A stretch of DNA of 64,000 nucleotides from Pestalotiopsis fici W106-1 (Eukaryota > Ascomycota > Sordariomycetes > Amphisphaeriales > Sporocadaceae): the NCBI RefSeq assembly GCF_000516985.1, contig NW_006917092.1, positions 1,566,619 through 1,630,618 on the forward strand, read 5' to 3'. The notes under the pieces are model-generated. The model was not told the origin of the DNA and did not search any database. It worked only from the letters and a program-made list of their open reading frames with translations. Position numbers and translations under genes: made by a program. How positions within the stretch are numbered: the stretch's first letter is position 1; each line of letters opens with the position of its first letter. Shown here piece after piece: positions 20,120 to 32,834 of this stretch.

Positions 20120-21147
20120 ATGGCACCCGGAGCCCTTGTTGACCACGACACCACGGCCCGCGATGGCCAGGCCCTCGAGGACCTCTCAGACCAGATTGAT
20201 GCTGTCAACGTTCTGAAGGACCAGAAGAAGGCTGCTGCCGCCGCCAAGGCCAAGGCCGAGGAGGAGGCTGCCTTCAACTCCAAGTCCGAGTTCGACTCCG
20301 AGAAGGATAAGACACAATTTAGACAATACGAGGATGCTTGCGACCGAGTCAAGAACTTTTACCTCGAGCAACACACTAAGCAGACCGTCGCATACAACCT
20401 CAAGGCACGCAATGACTTCAAGTTCCGAGAGAAGCACCACATGACCATCTGGGAGGCCATGGAGAAGCTCAACACCCTGATTGATGACTCCGACCCGGAC
20501 ACCAGCCTGTCTCAGATCCAGCACTTGCTCCAGTCCGCCGAGGCTATTCGTAAGGACGGCAAGCCCCGCTGGATGCAGCTGACCGGTCTCATCCACGATC
20601 TCGGCAAGTTGCTGTACTTTTACGGCTCTCAGGGCCAGTGGGACGTCGTCGGCGACACATTCCCCGTGGGCTGCGCCTTTGACGAGCGCATCATCTACCC
20701 GGGCTCCTTCAAGGAGAACCCCGACATCAACGACCCCATCTACAGCACCAAGCACGGCATCTACTCGCCCGGCTGCGGTCTCGACAACATCATGCTGTCC
20801 TGGGGCCACGACGAGTACCTCTACCACGTGGTCAAGGACCAGTCGACCCTGCCCGCCGAGGCCCTCGCCATGATCCGCTACCACTCCTTCTACCCCTGGC
20901 ACAAGGAGGGTGCCTACCGCGACCTCATGGACGAGCACGACCACCAGATGCTCGAGGCCGTCAAGGCCTTCAACCCCTATGACTTGTATAGCAAGAGCGA
21001 CGGTATCCCCGACGCTGAGAAGCTCAAGGTATGTTTTATTCATTATCCCTCTATATAATTTGGATCATTCACTAACAAGTTCTCTTATAGCCTTACTACC
21101 TCGAGCTCATCAATGAGTTCTTCCCTAACGAGGTCATTGAGTGGTAG
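20120..21147 (+). CDS. MIOX: myo-Inositol oxygenase
   Basis: Exons are 20120-21028 and 21091-21147 (321 aa). The enzyme is a cytosolic mixed-valent di-iron dioxygenase that cleaves myo-inositol to D-glucuronate, the first step of inositol catabolism. The family core is complete: YEDACDRVKNFYLEQHTKQT, the HD-type iron ligands LIHDLGKLL, HGIYSPGCGLDNIMLSWGHD, MIRYHSFYPWHKEG and DLYSKSD, ending PYYLELINEFFPNEVIEW in the second exon. An N-terminal 60-residue extension rich in Ala/Lys/Glu is usual in fungi. The gene is strongly GC-biased at third positions, suggesting high expression. It is convergent with an MFS transporter gene. Confidence 0.95.
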
Positions 21148-21826
21148 ACTATATAATGTCTACACTTTACTAGAAATTCATTGGGACAAGGTTACGACAA
21201 AGCGTTCATTTTTATTTTACTTTTCTGGTTATGGAATTTTTTGAAGAATTAAAGAACAAACACGTCATGTGTACGGCACGGTAGGCCTTTGTGTACTCGA
21301 AATAAAGATTTTGGGCAAAGAGCAAAAAGCTGCCCCTTCTCGACCTGAATGGCGAGAGTTCATCACTTCATACTTCATTTCCAAGTATTGCTATTTTTGT
21401 GTGCATGATTAGTGACGAAAGCGCTCGCTGCCGGACAAGAGTCGACTGCATACCCCATGTCATGTCTCGATTCGGTATCCCCTCCCGTATTACTAAATAA
21501 TGTAAATCTCGGCCAATGAAAGATGTCATCAAGTACGTGTCAACTTTATTGTCCCGTCTGCGTGACATGATAGGCGCAATTATAATACCAGTAAAGCACA
21601 ATCTCGGTAGGTGTTTGATGCGATAAGTATTGGAGTAGACTATGCACTCGACACCTAGCCGACTAGGTGCACAATAGGAGCCAGCCACATCAACACTGCA
21701 TATTCCAGTGCATGGGAATCTGGGGAAGCAGCACACAACAAACCTATTGGTCACAAAACTTGGTATGCTCAGTTCGTTCCATGCTTTCAAATCTACAACC
21801 CGCATACGATACATGTACAAGAGCCA
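21148..21826. other. Convergent intergenic region
   Basis: Tails of the inositol oxygenase and MFS genes; AATAAA at 21301-21306 is a plausible poly(A) signal. Nothing else seen. Confidence 0.55.
21301..21306 (+). terminator. Possible poly(A) signal (AATAAA) of inositol oxygenase
   Basis: AATAAA lies 154 bases past the stop codon in AT-rich sequence. Fungal signals are loose, so this is only suggestive. Confidence 0.3.
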
Positions 21827-23847
21827 TCACTTCTTGTCCTCGTGCCCATCTGCCGGGGGATTTTGCGGTGCAGAAGTCTGGGCTTCCTCGGCCATTTGCT
21901 CCTGATTCGGCGTTGGGCTGGTACTATTGCCGTTTTCCTCGTCCTTTTCCTTCTTGGCCACATCTTTCCTAACGCTCCAGCCGCCTCCCCAGCCGACCAG
22001 ACCCTTTTCGTGCGGGCCCCTGAGAAAGCACAAGACAATGGCAAAGCCGATAAAGGCAATATTGCACCCGCCGCTCCAGGTCCAGCCGCCGCGGGCATAC
22101 AGCCGGTTGCCGACGGCGGTGCCCGTCAGCTGGCCGGCAAAACTAAAGACCATGTAGGCCGTGTTGACGCGGTTCCGCTTCTTGGGGTCGAGGTGGGTGT
22201 AGACATTGGTGCGGTTGGCCGTGTGGGCAAAGTTGGCGCCCGTGTCCATGGTGATGGCCTGCACAATGGGCCCCGCGACGGTGAACTTGCCGATAAAGGT
22301 GCCAATGACAATGCCGACGAATTCGAGCGACAGGCCTAGAATGACGCTGAAGAGCGGCACGAAGCGGTCCGTGATCAGTCGCGACCAGAGTGGACCTAGT
22401 GTGATGACGGCAATGCCAATAAAGGCAAAGAAACCAATTTCTAGAGACGAGTAATTGTAGGGCGGCGAAGCGAGGAGGAATGTGAGAGTCGTCCAAAAGG
22501 AGGTAAACGCTGCGCTCAACAGATATCCGGTTAGGCAGGCTTGCAACAACAGTGGCTCTTTGACTACCATTGTGATGATGTCCCACAACAACTGAAAGTA
22601 GGGAAGGCCAGGATCCTTTGCTGGGTAGTCCGGAAGGAAAAAGAACAGTAGAATAAGTATCATGTACTGAGCCCCAAATGCCTGCGATAATCCAGTCATT
22701 AGTGTTTGTGTACGGTCTGACTTGATCTATAACTCACCAGCCAGTATATGTTCCGCCAAGAGGTGAAATTAGCCAAGATACCCGACAAGACCCTGGCAAT
22801 CAGCATGCCAAGTGCAAGCCCCGAGACAACAATAGAGAGCGAGCTTGCGCGCCTATGCGGAGGAGCCAAGTCTCCAACTAGTGGAAGCATCAGCTGTGGC
22901 GTTACGGTTCTACGAAGGCGGCACAAAGTCAGTACGCGCTTATCATAAATCCTGAAATGGGCATTCAAAAATCTGCCACAAAGCAAGGCAGCCAGTCTGG
23001 GATTCATGGGATCATGGCAAAAGGATCACATACCCAACGCCACATATAAAGGACAGTCCAATAAAGGCATTGAAATTGTTGGTGAGGCACAAGCCAAGCC
23101 ACTATGTCCTGTCAACCGCGTGTCTTTTGAGTAGCAGGATACATCATTGCCTACCACAGTCGCCGTTGCCCAGATTAACGTGAGGACAAAGGGTCTTCGG
23201 CGCACTTTGTCGCCAAGCGGGCAGACAAATAACAAGCCGACGGCGTAGCCAGCCTGCGAAAGTGTCGCAACATTGGATGCAGTCTCAAAGCTAACATTGA
23301 AGTCGTGGGCCAGAATATTCAAGATCTATTCTCAAAGTCAGTCATTTATATAAGAGAGGTGGGCAGTAATCATGGCTTACCGGTTGTGGGTAGTAAAGGT
23401 TGGCAACAGTAAAGGTCCCGGCCTATACCCCGACTTAGTTCCTCTTGAGCTATTCAAAAGCAATAACGGATTGCCTATACTGACCAATCCCATCAACATG
23501 TTCATGGGTAATGAAAACTGGGGAGGATTATCTGGATCATAGCGACATCGCTTGGGGATCCACGTGAGTCTGCTAATCATGGATGCTGCCGTCCCCGATG
23601 CCGTCTTGTCCACCGTATCAACCAGGCCGCCGTTCGTGGGGCCTTTTGGGGGTGGATCTTTTTCTTCATGATTGCCGGGTTGGTGTGCCTTGTCCTCGCT
23701 GACTGAGATGCCATCGGTCCGTTGTATGTTCTTTGCATCCGAGATGGATTTCCTCTCCCCCATATCGCTCGATACTTTCTGCTGATTGAGAACGACGTCT
23801 TGTCTACTCTCTCCGATGTCGTCATTGGTTCCCTTTGGCGGATGCAT
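21827..23847 (-). CDS. MFS transporter (bacterial drug/metabolite-efflux type)
   Basis: Six exons: 23847-23485, 23422-23381, 23325-23155, 23101-23034, 22909-22738 and 22681-21827 (556 aa, phases consistent). A long hydrophilic N-terminus is followed by 12 predicted helices. Recognisable blocks are ANLYYPQPILNILAHDF in TM1, QAGYAVGLLFVCPLGDKVRRRP (MFS motif A), TPQLMLPLVGDLAPPHRR and VLSGILANFTSWRNIYW. The YNYSSLEIGFFAFIG block and a GGWTWSGGCNIAF helix are also typical of this family. Fungal members resemble the bacterial YgaY/NepI-like group; substrates are unknown. The C-terminal tail is charged and Gln/Pro-rich. The gene is divergent from another MFS gene at 24995. The 124-bp intron between exons 4 and 5 and the GTCAGT donor after exon 1 are the least certain parts. 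Confidence 0.85.
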
Positions 23848-24994
23848 GTTTGCGGCGACTTCCGTCTGATTTGATTATTCAAGCTGTGTAAATTTGGCAG
23901 TCTGACGGCTACCAAAAGCAGGCCGTGTTCACAGGCGTAATAGATTTCAAACCTGCCAATTACCTCGCAAAAAACACATCTCGAGGACTAAATGTATAAA
24001 AAGAAAAACATGAACCAACTTCCCAAAAGTTTCATCAGTGTGTAAAGGCTCAAGTTTCGGGACTCGGGAATAGTAGGGGGTCGGCGATAGCGGGTCGATC
24101 CGCATATTCGCTTGCAGGGGGGAAGAGGCACAAGTCCCCGAGGTCTTGTGCATTTTATTGCCAAGCAAGCACCGGATTAAACGCCCGTGCTAATGTGCGC
24201 GTTGCTTTCACTGACCTACCCGCTTAAGAACTCTGCCGATGCCCCCGAATACCAATGAGATCATGTTCGGAGCTTATATTTGCTAACCTGTGCTCCTCTC
24301 AAGGGAGACAGTCGGTCGTCGAGGTTCGCATCGGGTCTTTATATGGCGGATAACAAGTAGCCCCGACCTGCGAGCACCGATAGGTATTGGGGCACATTTC
24401 GCATTGGCGTAGGACTCCCCCCCCCCTCTACAACCAACATACAAGACTGGCGCCCGAATGGCGGTCGGCAGCGGGCGTGACGGGCGGCAAGGCAAGTAAT
24501 AATAAGAGGGGACACACAATGGGGCCGCCATGTGCCTTGTGGGTGAGCCCAGGCGGTCCCCATCGTAACACAACGCTGCAATCAATTTACCTATTGTTCA
24601 TTCTGCACTTCTATGACTCTTGAGTGGTCAGTAAGTCAGTGGATTGAGCAATCAGGCACCGTAATCGTTTTGAATTGGGGTACCCAGTATCCCCCCTCCC
24701 CGCCGTATCGGAGGCTCGTCTCCACCTATTCGGTCCAGGTCGATGAGATGATCGGCACTTCGGCTCGTCTCCGTCAGTGCACACGAAATTTCGCAATCGT
24801 ATCTTCTATCTGTCTCTCTATCTCTCTTGCTTTCTCTAAACTTCTTTCTTCTTTTGGAGACCGGTGAGGGTTTTCTTCTTTTTGAGAGGCTCATCCAATT
24901 GGACATTTACTCTTGTAGCAAGAGCTGTTGTCCTATTTGCAGAAATTTTGACCTACCATTGTCATTCTTTTTTACTGCATGCTGCAAAGAAAAA
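23848..24994. other. Divergent promoter region between two MFS genes
   Basis: About 1.15 kb. Contains a C10 run at 24417-24426 and a pyrimidine-rich CT tract at 24800-24860 just before the right-hand gene, a common fungal core-promoter feature. No gene seen. Confidence 0.6.
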
Positions 24995-26921
24995 ATGGCG
25001 GCCACTGAAACTACGCCCTTGCTGGGCAATGGCGCCCAAGGGAAGAAGCAGCCGGTCGCTAGAGCGAAAGCGGAGCAAAAGAGTTCCTTCTTCGGGCCCG
25101 CCAATCGCATCCTCTTGGCCGGTTTCTTGATGGCATTCACACTGGGCATTACCCAAGTTCCGTACGTATTCTACATGAGCAAAAAAGAAGAAGAAGAAAG
25201 AGAAACCAATCTCATGGCAATGAGCATAATTGAAAGCAATTTATACTAATTCATCATGCTAGCATCATTTACGTATTTCGTGTAATGGAATGTGATGTAT
25301 TCTATAGCCATAATCCTCCCTTTGACGGGATTGGTGATCGCTGCCACCGCCGGGAGATCGACGCCGGCACCGCGACGCAGGTCTCTATACTAGGAATGTC
25401 CACTTCATTCAGCGGCGTCTTCAATCTCTTTGTGTGCGGGTATTTCATCAAATTGTGGGGGCCGCGATGGGCTTTTGTTAGTCAGACTTCGCTGCTTGGC
25501 ATCCGTGTAGCCACTCAGGTCATGGGCGTGACTATTGGCGGCAGAACTGGTATAATCATATTCCAGGCTTTCCAGAGTATAGGCATCATCGGCGGGCCGC
25601 GTGGGTTCCAGTGAGTATGCCCCCTTCTGATGAGGTCTACGATGAGAAATACTGACACGTCCTGTTTAGGTTGGTGCTTAATACAGCAGTCAGTGAAATT
25701 GTTCCTGCAAGAGACCGAACTGCCGTCTTTGGTAGACTTCAAGGATCCATCATGCTTGGAACTGCCTTTGGCTATCTGTTGGGCGGTGTACTTGGTGACA
25801 TGTATGGCATTCGACGGCCTTTCGAAGTGGCCTTCTTCCTCTACATAACGTCCAGCATATACGGCGCCCTGTTCTTGCCCGAAGCACCGACCGAGGGCCA
25901 CGCTGAAAAGAAGAACCCTCGTGGTGTCGGTGGCTTCTTTGCGCCTCTCAAGGTCATTGTCCCCCAAAAGTATATCCAGGAAGATGGAAAATTGTTCACA
26001 AGTTACGGCCTGATCTTCCTTGCACTAGGCATCTTCCTCGGAGTTTTCGCCTCGACCTATGCACCAACCTTGTTGCAAATGTATGCCACGTCCGAATTCG
26101 GCTTTGGTACCACGGAGAACGGATGGCTCATGTTTGGAAACGCCCTTATTCGGGGTCTCTTTTTGATTGTCATGTTTCCCAAGATCATCTCGGTCGGAAG
26201 AACTTGGCTCAATGGACCCAGCGAAAATTCCCATGGTAACGAGGTCGCCAATGGAGATGAAGACGATGTGCCGACTGATCCTCGCGATTTTCCCGCTTCT
26301 CCAGGTGAAGAAGTCCCACAAGAACCGATCAAGGCACCGCAACCAGAGGAAGAAGAGGATGAAGACGTCGGGACTACCTTTGATCTGTTGTTTGTACGCT
26401 GGAGCTTGGTCGTGGATTCGATCGTCACGGCTATTGCTGGATTTTCGAGTCAGGGTTGGCAGGTGTATATGGGTGAGTTACAGAGTGCAATTCGCTGGAA
26501 ACCAAGCCTTTCAAGAGTTGTATACTAACGTGCGAGTTAGCCGGATTTCTGCTTCCATTTGCCTCTGGTTCTGCGCCAGCAGCCAAAGGTGTCATGACGG
26601 AAATGTGTCCCTCCCATCAACGCCAAGACGCCATTGCGGCCATTACTTTGGTGGAAAGTGCCGCCATGCTAATAACCCAAGGACTGTTTGGACTCATTTT
26701 TGCCTTCTTTTCAGAGATTGGTCAGCCGAGATTGACCTTTTTCTGCAATGCCGTAAGTATCGACGACATTACACTATCGCGCTTTTACTGATGGTGTTTA
26801 GGGATTCGCTCTGGTCGCTACCACGGTTCTGTTTCTTTCGAGATTTCCACCGCCAGGTAGCAAGCGTATCGACGAAATCAACGATGACGAGGCCGAGACG
26901 GAGCAACCTAGGGTGATGTAG
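24995..26921 (+). CDS. MFS transporter (TetA/SLC46-like)
   Basis: Exons are 24995-25161, 25263-25610, 25670-26472, 26541-26752 and 26802-26921 (549 aa). The N-terminus MAATETTPLLGNG carries a dileucine-like TPLL motif seen in vacuolar or endosomal transporters. Family markers are IIYVFRVMECDVFY, GDRC...AGTATQVSILGM, SEIVPARDRTAVFG and GYLLGGVLGDMYGIRRPF. A long acidic cytosolic loop (about residues 310-390, rich in Glu/Asp/Pro) separates the two six-helix halves. The second half contains TEMCPSHQRQDAIAAITLVES. The substrate is unknown. The gene is divergent from the MFS gene to its left, and the pair may be co-regulated. Confidence 0.88.
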
Positions 26922-27302
26922 GATGAGATTTGGTGATTTTACGCAGATCAAAAGTACTCGAAACATTTATTTTACATATCACATAAATCCATAGACTAGA
27001 GAATGTCTGTCACAGAATTGAAAGACATAAAAGTTCAAGTACACTAGTTGAGTCTGTCTCGTGCATGAGAGCGACATAATAGCCAAAAGGTTTGATTAGT
27101 ACAGCTTCAAGGTCCGGCGATAATCGTAATGCCGTGGAAGCTGCTTGCGGCCGCCCATTGGATCTCCGCCGACGACCGATCGCCCGAGTAAGATCGACCG
27201 AGAGAACTCTCCGATGATCCGCAATAGCTTGTCCACTTCAGTCCCGTAGACTTGTTTGTGAATGAAACCGTGACAAAATAAGATTGCCCCCCTCTATCAA
27301 CC
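26922..27302. other. Convergent intergenic region
   Basis: Tail-to-tail spacer between the MFS gene and the unknown minus-strand gene; nothing recognised. Confidence 0.6.
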
Positions 27303-28188
27303 CTATGACTTGGACTTGAGTACCTTGGAGTGTTGTAGTATTCGTTCCTGTTCTTCCCATGGCAAAGTTTTCAGTCTTTGGAATATTAGCCTCTCATCTT
27401 TTTTTGTCAGGCCCTCGTTTGCCAATTCCGAGGCTAGATGTTGCTGTTCCTCACTCAGCTGGGGACGTCCTCGGTAATAATGGGATGTTGGCCTTGCTTT
27501 TATATCGGCACGAGTATGGTTCCGTTCGTAACTACCACTCTTTTCGCTCGGACTTGACACTGCTATTACTTTTGCACCCGAAATGGTCGACTCTGTTTCC
27601 TTCTCATCGCTGGCTTGATGTATCCGGTGTGCCTCGTCGTTGTTGAGCGAAACATGACCACGGCACGCCGACGGCTTGTTCTTCATCTCGCCGTGGTGGT
27701 ACAGACCGTCCTCTTTGATTTCCACCCGCACGTTGACGTCCAGCTCGACGCCAACAGCAGCAACATTATGTTTTCCTAGCTCTTCCTGTCCTAGACTAGT
27801 AAAGGCAATGCTCCAGGTGCCATCGCCGTGTGCATGGCATGTCGCCAGTTTCCCGCCCCTCGACTTGAAAAACGATGTCGTAACGACCTTCTTGGGGTCA
27901 GTCTTGTCCTGACTCGATGTGTGCCGGAAGGAGCCTCTAGTAAGTATTAACAAGTGGTGCCGCAAAGACGAAACGAATGCTCATGGATCACTCTGCGTAC
28001 TTGATCTTGGCTTCTCGCACTGTGGGTATCTGGGACCGAATTAGACCACGACCTTATGCTGGTGTTTCTGCATGACTTGCGATGATTTCCATATAGTTTG
28101 ATACACTTTCGGTAGTATGCGCCCAGCCCAAGCCACCGTCCAAATCCCGGCGGAGATCTTTTATGCCGTAATTCCCACGATACCTCAT
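27303..28188 (-). CDS. Hypothetical protein, 254 aa, with a 19-nt microexon
   Basis: Not a family I recognise. The best model uses exons 28188-28077, 28019-28001 and 27936-27303. It starts MRYRGNYGIKDLRRDLDGGL and joins in phase through a 19-nt microexon (MREAKIK) to the long last exon. The last exon contains TCHAHGDGTWSIAF and VGVELDVNVRVEIKEDGLYHHGE, possibly a beta-rich domain. A charged low-complexity stretch follows, and then a C-terminal helical tail (QLSEEQQHLASELANEGL, ...KTLPWEEQERILQHSK). The first donor (GTCATG) is weak, so the junction of exons 1-2 is the least certain part. The last exon has no in-frame ATG near its start, so an upstream exon is needed. There is no signal peptide or TM. 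Confidence 0.55.
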
Positions 28189-29469
28189 GTTAACTTTGCT
28201 TGTTGATAGTATTGGGAAGGATGATTAAGAATATCCGGATGGGAGCACAAAGAGTAGGCAAATGCTAGCGGCTGACGCAATAGCGCTGCAGAATGTGTTG
28301 GTGTTGAATCATTAAATGGGATATGGGGCTGTCCATGCTGGGATAAATGCGCGAGATACGCCAAAATGTTTTGCGCAATTATACAATACTAGAAATATCT
28401 GATAACAGTCTAACTCTTAGGTGAGTATAATATTTCAATCTATAGTTTTCGGTAATGACTCAGACTGTGATGCGTCGTGGTTTTGAATGAGAACATTCAA
28501 GAACATTCTGATGACAGCCGTACATAGCCTTCCTTACACGGGTACCCAACATGAAGACTTTACTGCTTGTCCACTGTTGCTGCGGCCTACCGTTAGTGAA
28601 TTTGGTGCCAAGCCCCCTCTACCCCGCTAACCTGGCAGATACCAGTATCAGGGTATACTCTGTAGAGGTCATGTCCATCTTGTCACCGTCCGATAGTGAA
28701 CAGCTAAGCTGCCTGTGCTCAGGTACATATAGCAGTGACTGTGAGCGACTGAAACAAATTAAACAAAGTAAACATTAAAAAGCTCCGAATGTCATGAATA
28801 CCTCCCTCGTAAATAGTCAAGAGACAGGTCGTATTCCAATCGCCGATCAGCGCTCTCTTACCGCCAGAATACTGGCAAAACTCCGGCAATTTTCAGGTTG
28901 ATCGGCCCGTCGGCCGACTGCAGCAGCAGGGTTCAAATGGGCTAGGCGCTGCCCGTTCCTGCGTTTTACAACTGAGGGGCTTCCGGCGGGAAATAGGGTC
29001 TCTTGATAAACAATATCACGATGCCACTGCCTCTTTCTCTTGGCAAAGATGAGAGATCCGTGACGGGATAGGAAGCACTGAGCTGCAGCTTGCAATTGAC
29101 TCATAAGCGAGAGGTCAGGATCTACAATTCATGAGCTTTTCATGACCATAAACGGGTAATAACCATGCAGCTCGTCCATCGGATCCAATGTATGTATGTA
29201 TGGCCATATCTTGGCCGCAACGGGCAACCGTGAACCCATGCCACTTACGGATGAAGTGGTGCCGCCGTGGAGCCAATGATAGATACCGCGAGTAGATGCA
29301 ATACTATTTAAAAGTAGCTCCGACGCCACGTTTGTGTATTCGCGAACAAGTTTCTCAAAAGTCGTCCTCCCCCATTTCCTCTTGATTGCTTGCATAGCAG
29401 TCCGCTTGCCCTTTTTTTGCTTCTTGCCATTATACCCACCTTAGTCCTATCACAGCCGAGATAATCAAA
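28189..29469. other. Divergent intergenic region upstream of beta-glucosidase
   Basis: About 1.3 kb; short ORFs on both strands look non-coding. No clear motif beyond AT-rich promoter sequence. Confidence 0.55.
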
Positions 29470-32448
29470 ATGGCGGATCTCAACGTAGACGAGGTGCTGA
29501 AGAAGCTCACCTTGTCCGAGAAGGTGGATCTGCTCTCAGGTTCGTCTACCTCCTCACACTGCCACTCATGACTTGGTGATGCTTATACGAAAACCCACCC
29601 CAGGCATTGACATGTGGCATACCAAGGCATTGCCTCATCATGGGATTCCTTCAGTACGGACTTCTGACGTGGTACGTCCGACGCTGGCCATTATGCATAC
29701 ATATCATGTAGAAAAAATGGAGCTAACAAGCTAGCAGAGTATACATATATATTCGGCGACAGAGATGCAAGCTCGACCTAATCACATTCAACAACACAGG
29801 GCCCAAATGGTGTTCGAGGAACCAAGTTCTTTAATGGCGTGAAGGCAGCATGTTTCCCCTGTGGAACAGGGCTTGGAGCCACATTCAATGTCGAGCTCTT
29901 GGAGGAGGCCGGAAAGTTAATGGCCGACGAGGCCAAAGCCAAGGGAGCGCACGTCATTCTCGGTCCCACCATCAACATGCAGCGATCGCCGCTCGGCGGG
30001 CGTGGCTTTGAGTCCATTGGCGAAGACCCATTCTTGGTATGTGCAAATGGCCGTATCCCATCTTGACGACCAACACCAATAACCTCCCCCTCTCATTAGG
30101 CTGGTCTTGGAGCCGCGGCTCTTGTCCGGGGTATTCAGTCCAAAGGCATCCTGGCCACGATCAAGCACTTTGTTTGCAACGACCACGAGCACAAGCGCAA
30201 TGCTGTCCAGGCCATGGTTACAGAGCGAGCTCTGCGCGAGATCTACGCGCTCCCTTTCCAGCTTGCAGTGAAAGGCTCCCAGCCGGCCGCATTCATGACG
30301 GGCTACAATGGCGTGAACGGCACATATTGTAGTGAGAATGACAAGTTGCTTGACAAGATGCTCCGCACAGAATGGGGGTGGGAGGGACTCGTGATGAGTG
30401 ATTGGTGGGGAACGTATAGCACAACAGAGTAAGTTTTCGAGCATCGAAGCAATGTGATGAACAATGGATCTTCAGGTGCGTCTTCAAATAGGCCTTATCT
30501 GACACATCGTACAGAGCTGCCATAGCAGGACTAGATCTGGAAATGCCAGGACCAACACGATTCCGTGGTGATGCCCTCAAATTCAATGTCCAGACAGACA
30601 AGGTACGAGAGCACATCATCGACGACAGAGTAAGGACTCTCCTCGAGTTTGTCAAGAGAAGTTACGAGAGTGGCGTCGAAGAGAATGCCCCGGAAAAGAC
30701 TCTGGATACGCCAGAGACAGCAGCACTCCTCCGAAAGATTGGCAACGAAGGCATCGTTCTCTTGCAGAATGAGAAGAACGTGTTGCCTTTGAAAAAGGAC
30801 AAGAAGGTGAGCATAGCCCACACGCCATGTGGCCCTCTTCTGGTTGATGGCTACTGATTGCTATTATACAGACCGTCGTCATTGGACCCAATGCAAAGAT
30901 TGCTACCTACCATGGAGGTGGTTCTGCTTCTCTTGCAGCTTACTATGCAGTCACCCCATTCGATGGTATCAAGGAGAAACTAGGCAAGACTCCCGAATAC
31001 ACTGTTGGCCAATACTCACACCTGATGCTGCCGCCTCTGGGCTTCTCGACCAAGTCTCTCAATGGAAACGATGGAATGACCATGAGATTTTACAACGAGG
31101 CACCAGACGTTACCGGAAGGAAGGCCTTTGACGAGCTCGAGATTCTCAAGACTGACAACTTCCTCATTGACTATGAGCACCCGGATCTCAAGTCGGAGCT
31201 TTTTTATGCCACACTGGAAGGCACATTGACTCCTGATGAAGACTGTACCTATGAGTTCGGTCTCGTCGTGTGCGGTAGTGGCAACCTCTACGTTGACGGA
31301 AAGTTGGTTATCGAGAACACCACCAAGCAGACGCTGGGCAGTTCATTCTTTGGATGTGGCACGGTGGAGGAGAAGAGCTTTTACGAGGTCAAGAAGGGAC
31401 AATCATACCAGATCAAGGTCGAGTTTGGATCGACCCCAACGTCAAAGCTCGGCGATCAGGCTGTGCTCATGCGAGGTGGTGCTGTCAGACTCGGCGGTTG
31501 CAAAGTGATCGACCCCAAAGCCGAGATTGAACGTGCTGCAGCTCTTGCCAAGGATGCCGACCAAGTCATTGTTTGCGCCGGACTCAATGCTGTAAGTGAC
31601 TACTTCTCCCCGGTACCGCTACCGTTGAGCGGAAATGAGCTAACAATGCGTTGTAGGACTGGGAGACTGAAGGCGCAGACCGGGAGCATATGGCTCTCCC
31701 TCCTGGTATGGATGACTTGATATCCGCCGTCGGAAAATCCAACTCCAACACGGTCGTCGTACTGCAATCCGGCACACCCGTGGAGATGCCTTGGATCAAG
31801 GACGTCAGTTCCGTGGTCCAGGCCTGGTACGGAGGCAACGAGACTGGAAACACCATTGCCGACGTGCTGTTTGGCGACGTCAACCCGTCAGGAAAACTAA
31901 GTCTGAGTTTCCCAGTTCGTGGATCAGACAACCCGGCATTCCTCAACTACCGCACAGAGGGAGGCCGCGTGCTCTACGGCGAGGACATTTACATTGGCTA
32001 CCGCTACTACGAGTTTGCCCAGCGCCCGGTTCTTTTCCCTTTTGGACACGGCTTGAGCTACACCACATTTGCCTTTTCAGACTTGTCCATTTCCGAAAAG
32101 GAAGGCAAACTCCGCATTGACGTTCGCATCGAAAACACGGGTGATATCCGTGGTGCCGAGGTGGCGCAGGTGTACGTCGCACCCAAGCAGAAATCCAAGG
32201 TCAACCGACCGGTCAAGGAGCTCAAGGGCTTTGCAAAGGCTGAGCTAGGACCTGGAGAGAGCAAGGTCGTCACCGTCGAGCTCGACGCCAAGTATGCCGG
32301 CGCCTACTGGGATGAAGAGCGTAACAAGTGGTGTGTCGAGGCTGGAGAATACGAGATTATTGTGAGTGACAGCAGCGAAGTCAAGGACGCCAAGGCAGTC
32401 AAGGCCTCGTTCAAGGTACAAAAGACGACCTGGTGGTCTGGGCTGTAG
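29470..32448 (+). CDS. GH3 beta-glucosidase with PA14 insert
   Basis: Exons are 29470-29539, 29604-29668, 29800-30036, 30100-30428, 30515-30806, 30872-31591 and 31657-32448 (834 aa, the usual length). Family 3 glycosidases release terminal beta-D-glucose. The N-terminal barrel has [32 protein letters not shown] and [18 protein letters not shown]. It also carries the [12 protein letters not shown] segment and the nucleophile Asp in [11 protein letters not shown] (about residue 225). A PA14 domain is inserted at about residues 390-550 ([11 protein letters not shown] ... VYVDGK-like [11 protein letters not shown]). The second sandwich domain contains [13 protein letters not shown] and [10 protein letters not shown], and the C-terminal fibronectin-III-like domain contains [19 protein letters not shown]. 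There is no signal peptide, so it is probably intracellular, acting on imported oligosaccharides or glucosides. Confidence 0.95.
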
Positions 32449-32834
32449 TTTGATGAAGCAGACTAGAGTCTAGCATGTTCAATATACCGCAAAAGTTATG
32501 TTGTCGTTTGAAGTAAACTCTTATTTGGCGAGAGCATGAAAAAATACTGTCCATTACCAATCGCATGAACCTGGTGAGTGATGGTGACTTACACGCTAGG
32601 TTCTAGCACTCTATTACCCCGCCAAACTTGCTCACAGGACCCCGCTATTGAGCAATGACATCGCTAAACTGCGACGCGCATTGATGAGCTTGGGCGCGTC
32701 TAGCCATCGCTATCCCACTCGAGGTTTATACAACCAATATCGTCCAATCTCAATACATCTTTCAGAAACTGGGCGCATTGCACCCAAATAGTTGCACTCA
32801 AACGGAGAGAGGCGAGGAGAGACAGATCGTAATC

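Noticed and set aside
20186..21043. 285-codon frame antisense to inositol oxygenase
   Set aside because: Shadow of a GC-rich third-position coding region; the sense strand is an unmistakable MIOX.
24410..24430. C10 run as a regulatory element
   Set aside because: A single homopolymer with no paired motif; nothing supports a function.
28551..29395. Several ORFs upstream of the beta-glucosidase
   Set aside because: No coding character or splice context; the region is most simply the divergent promoter.
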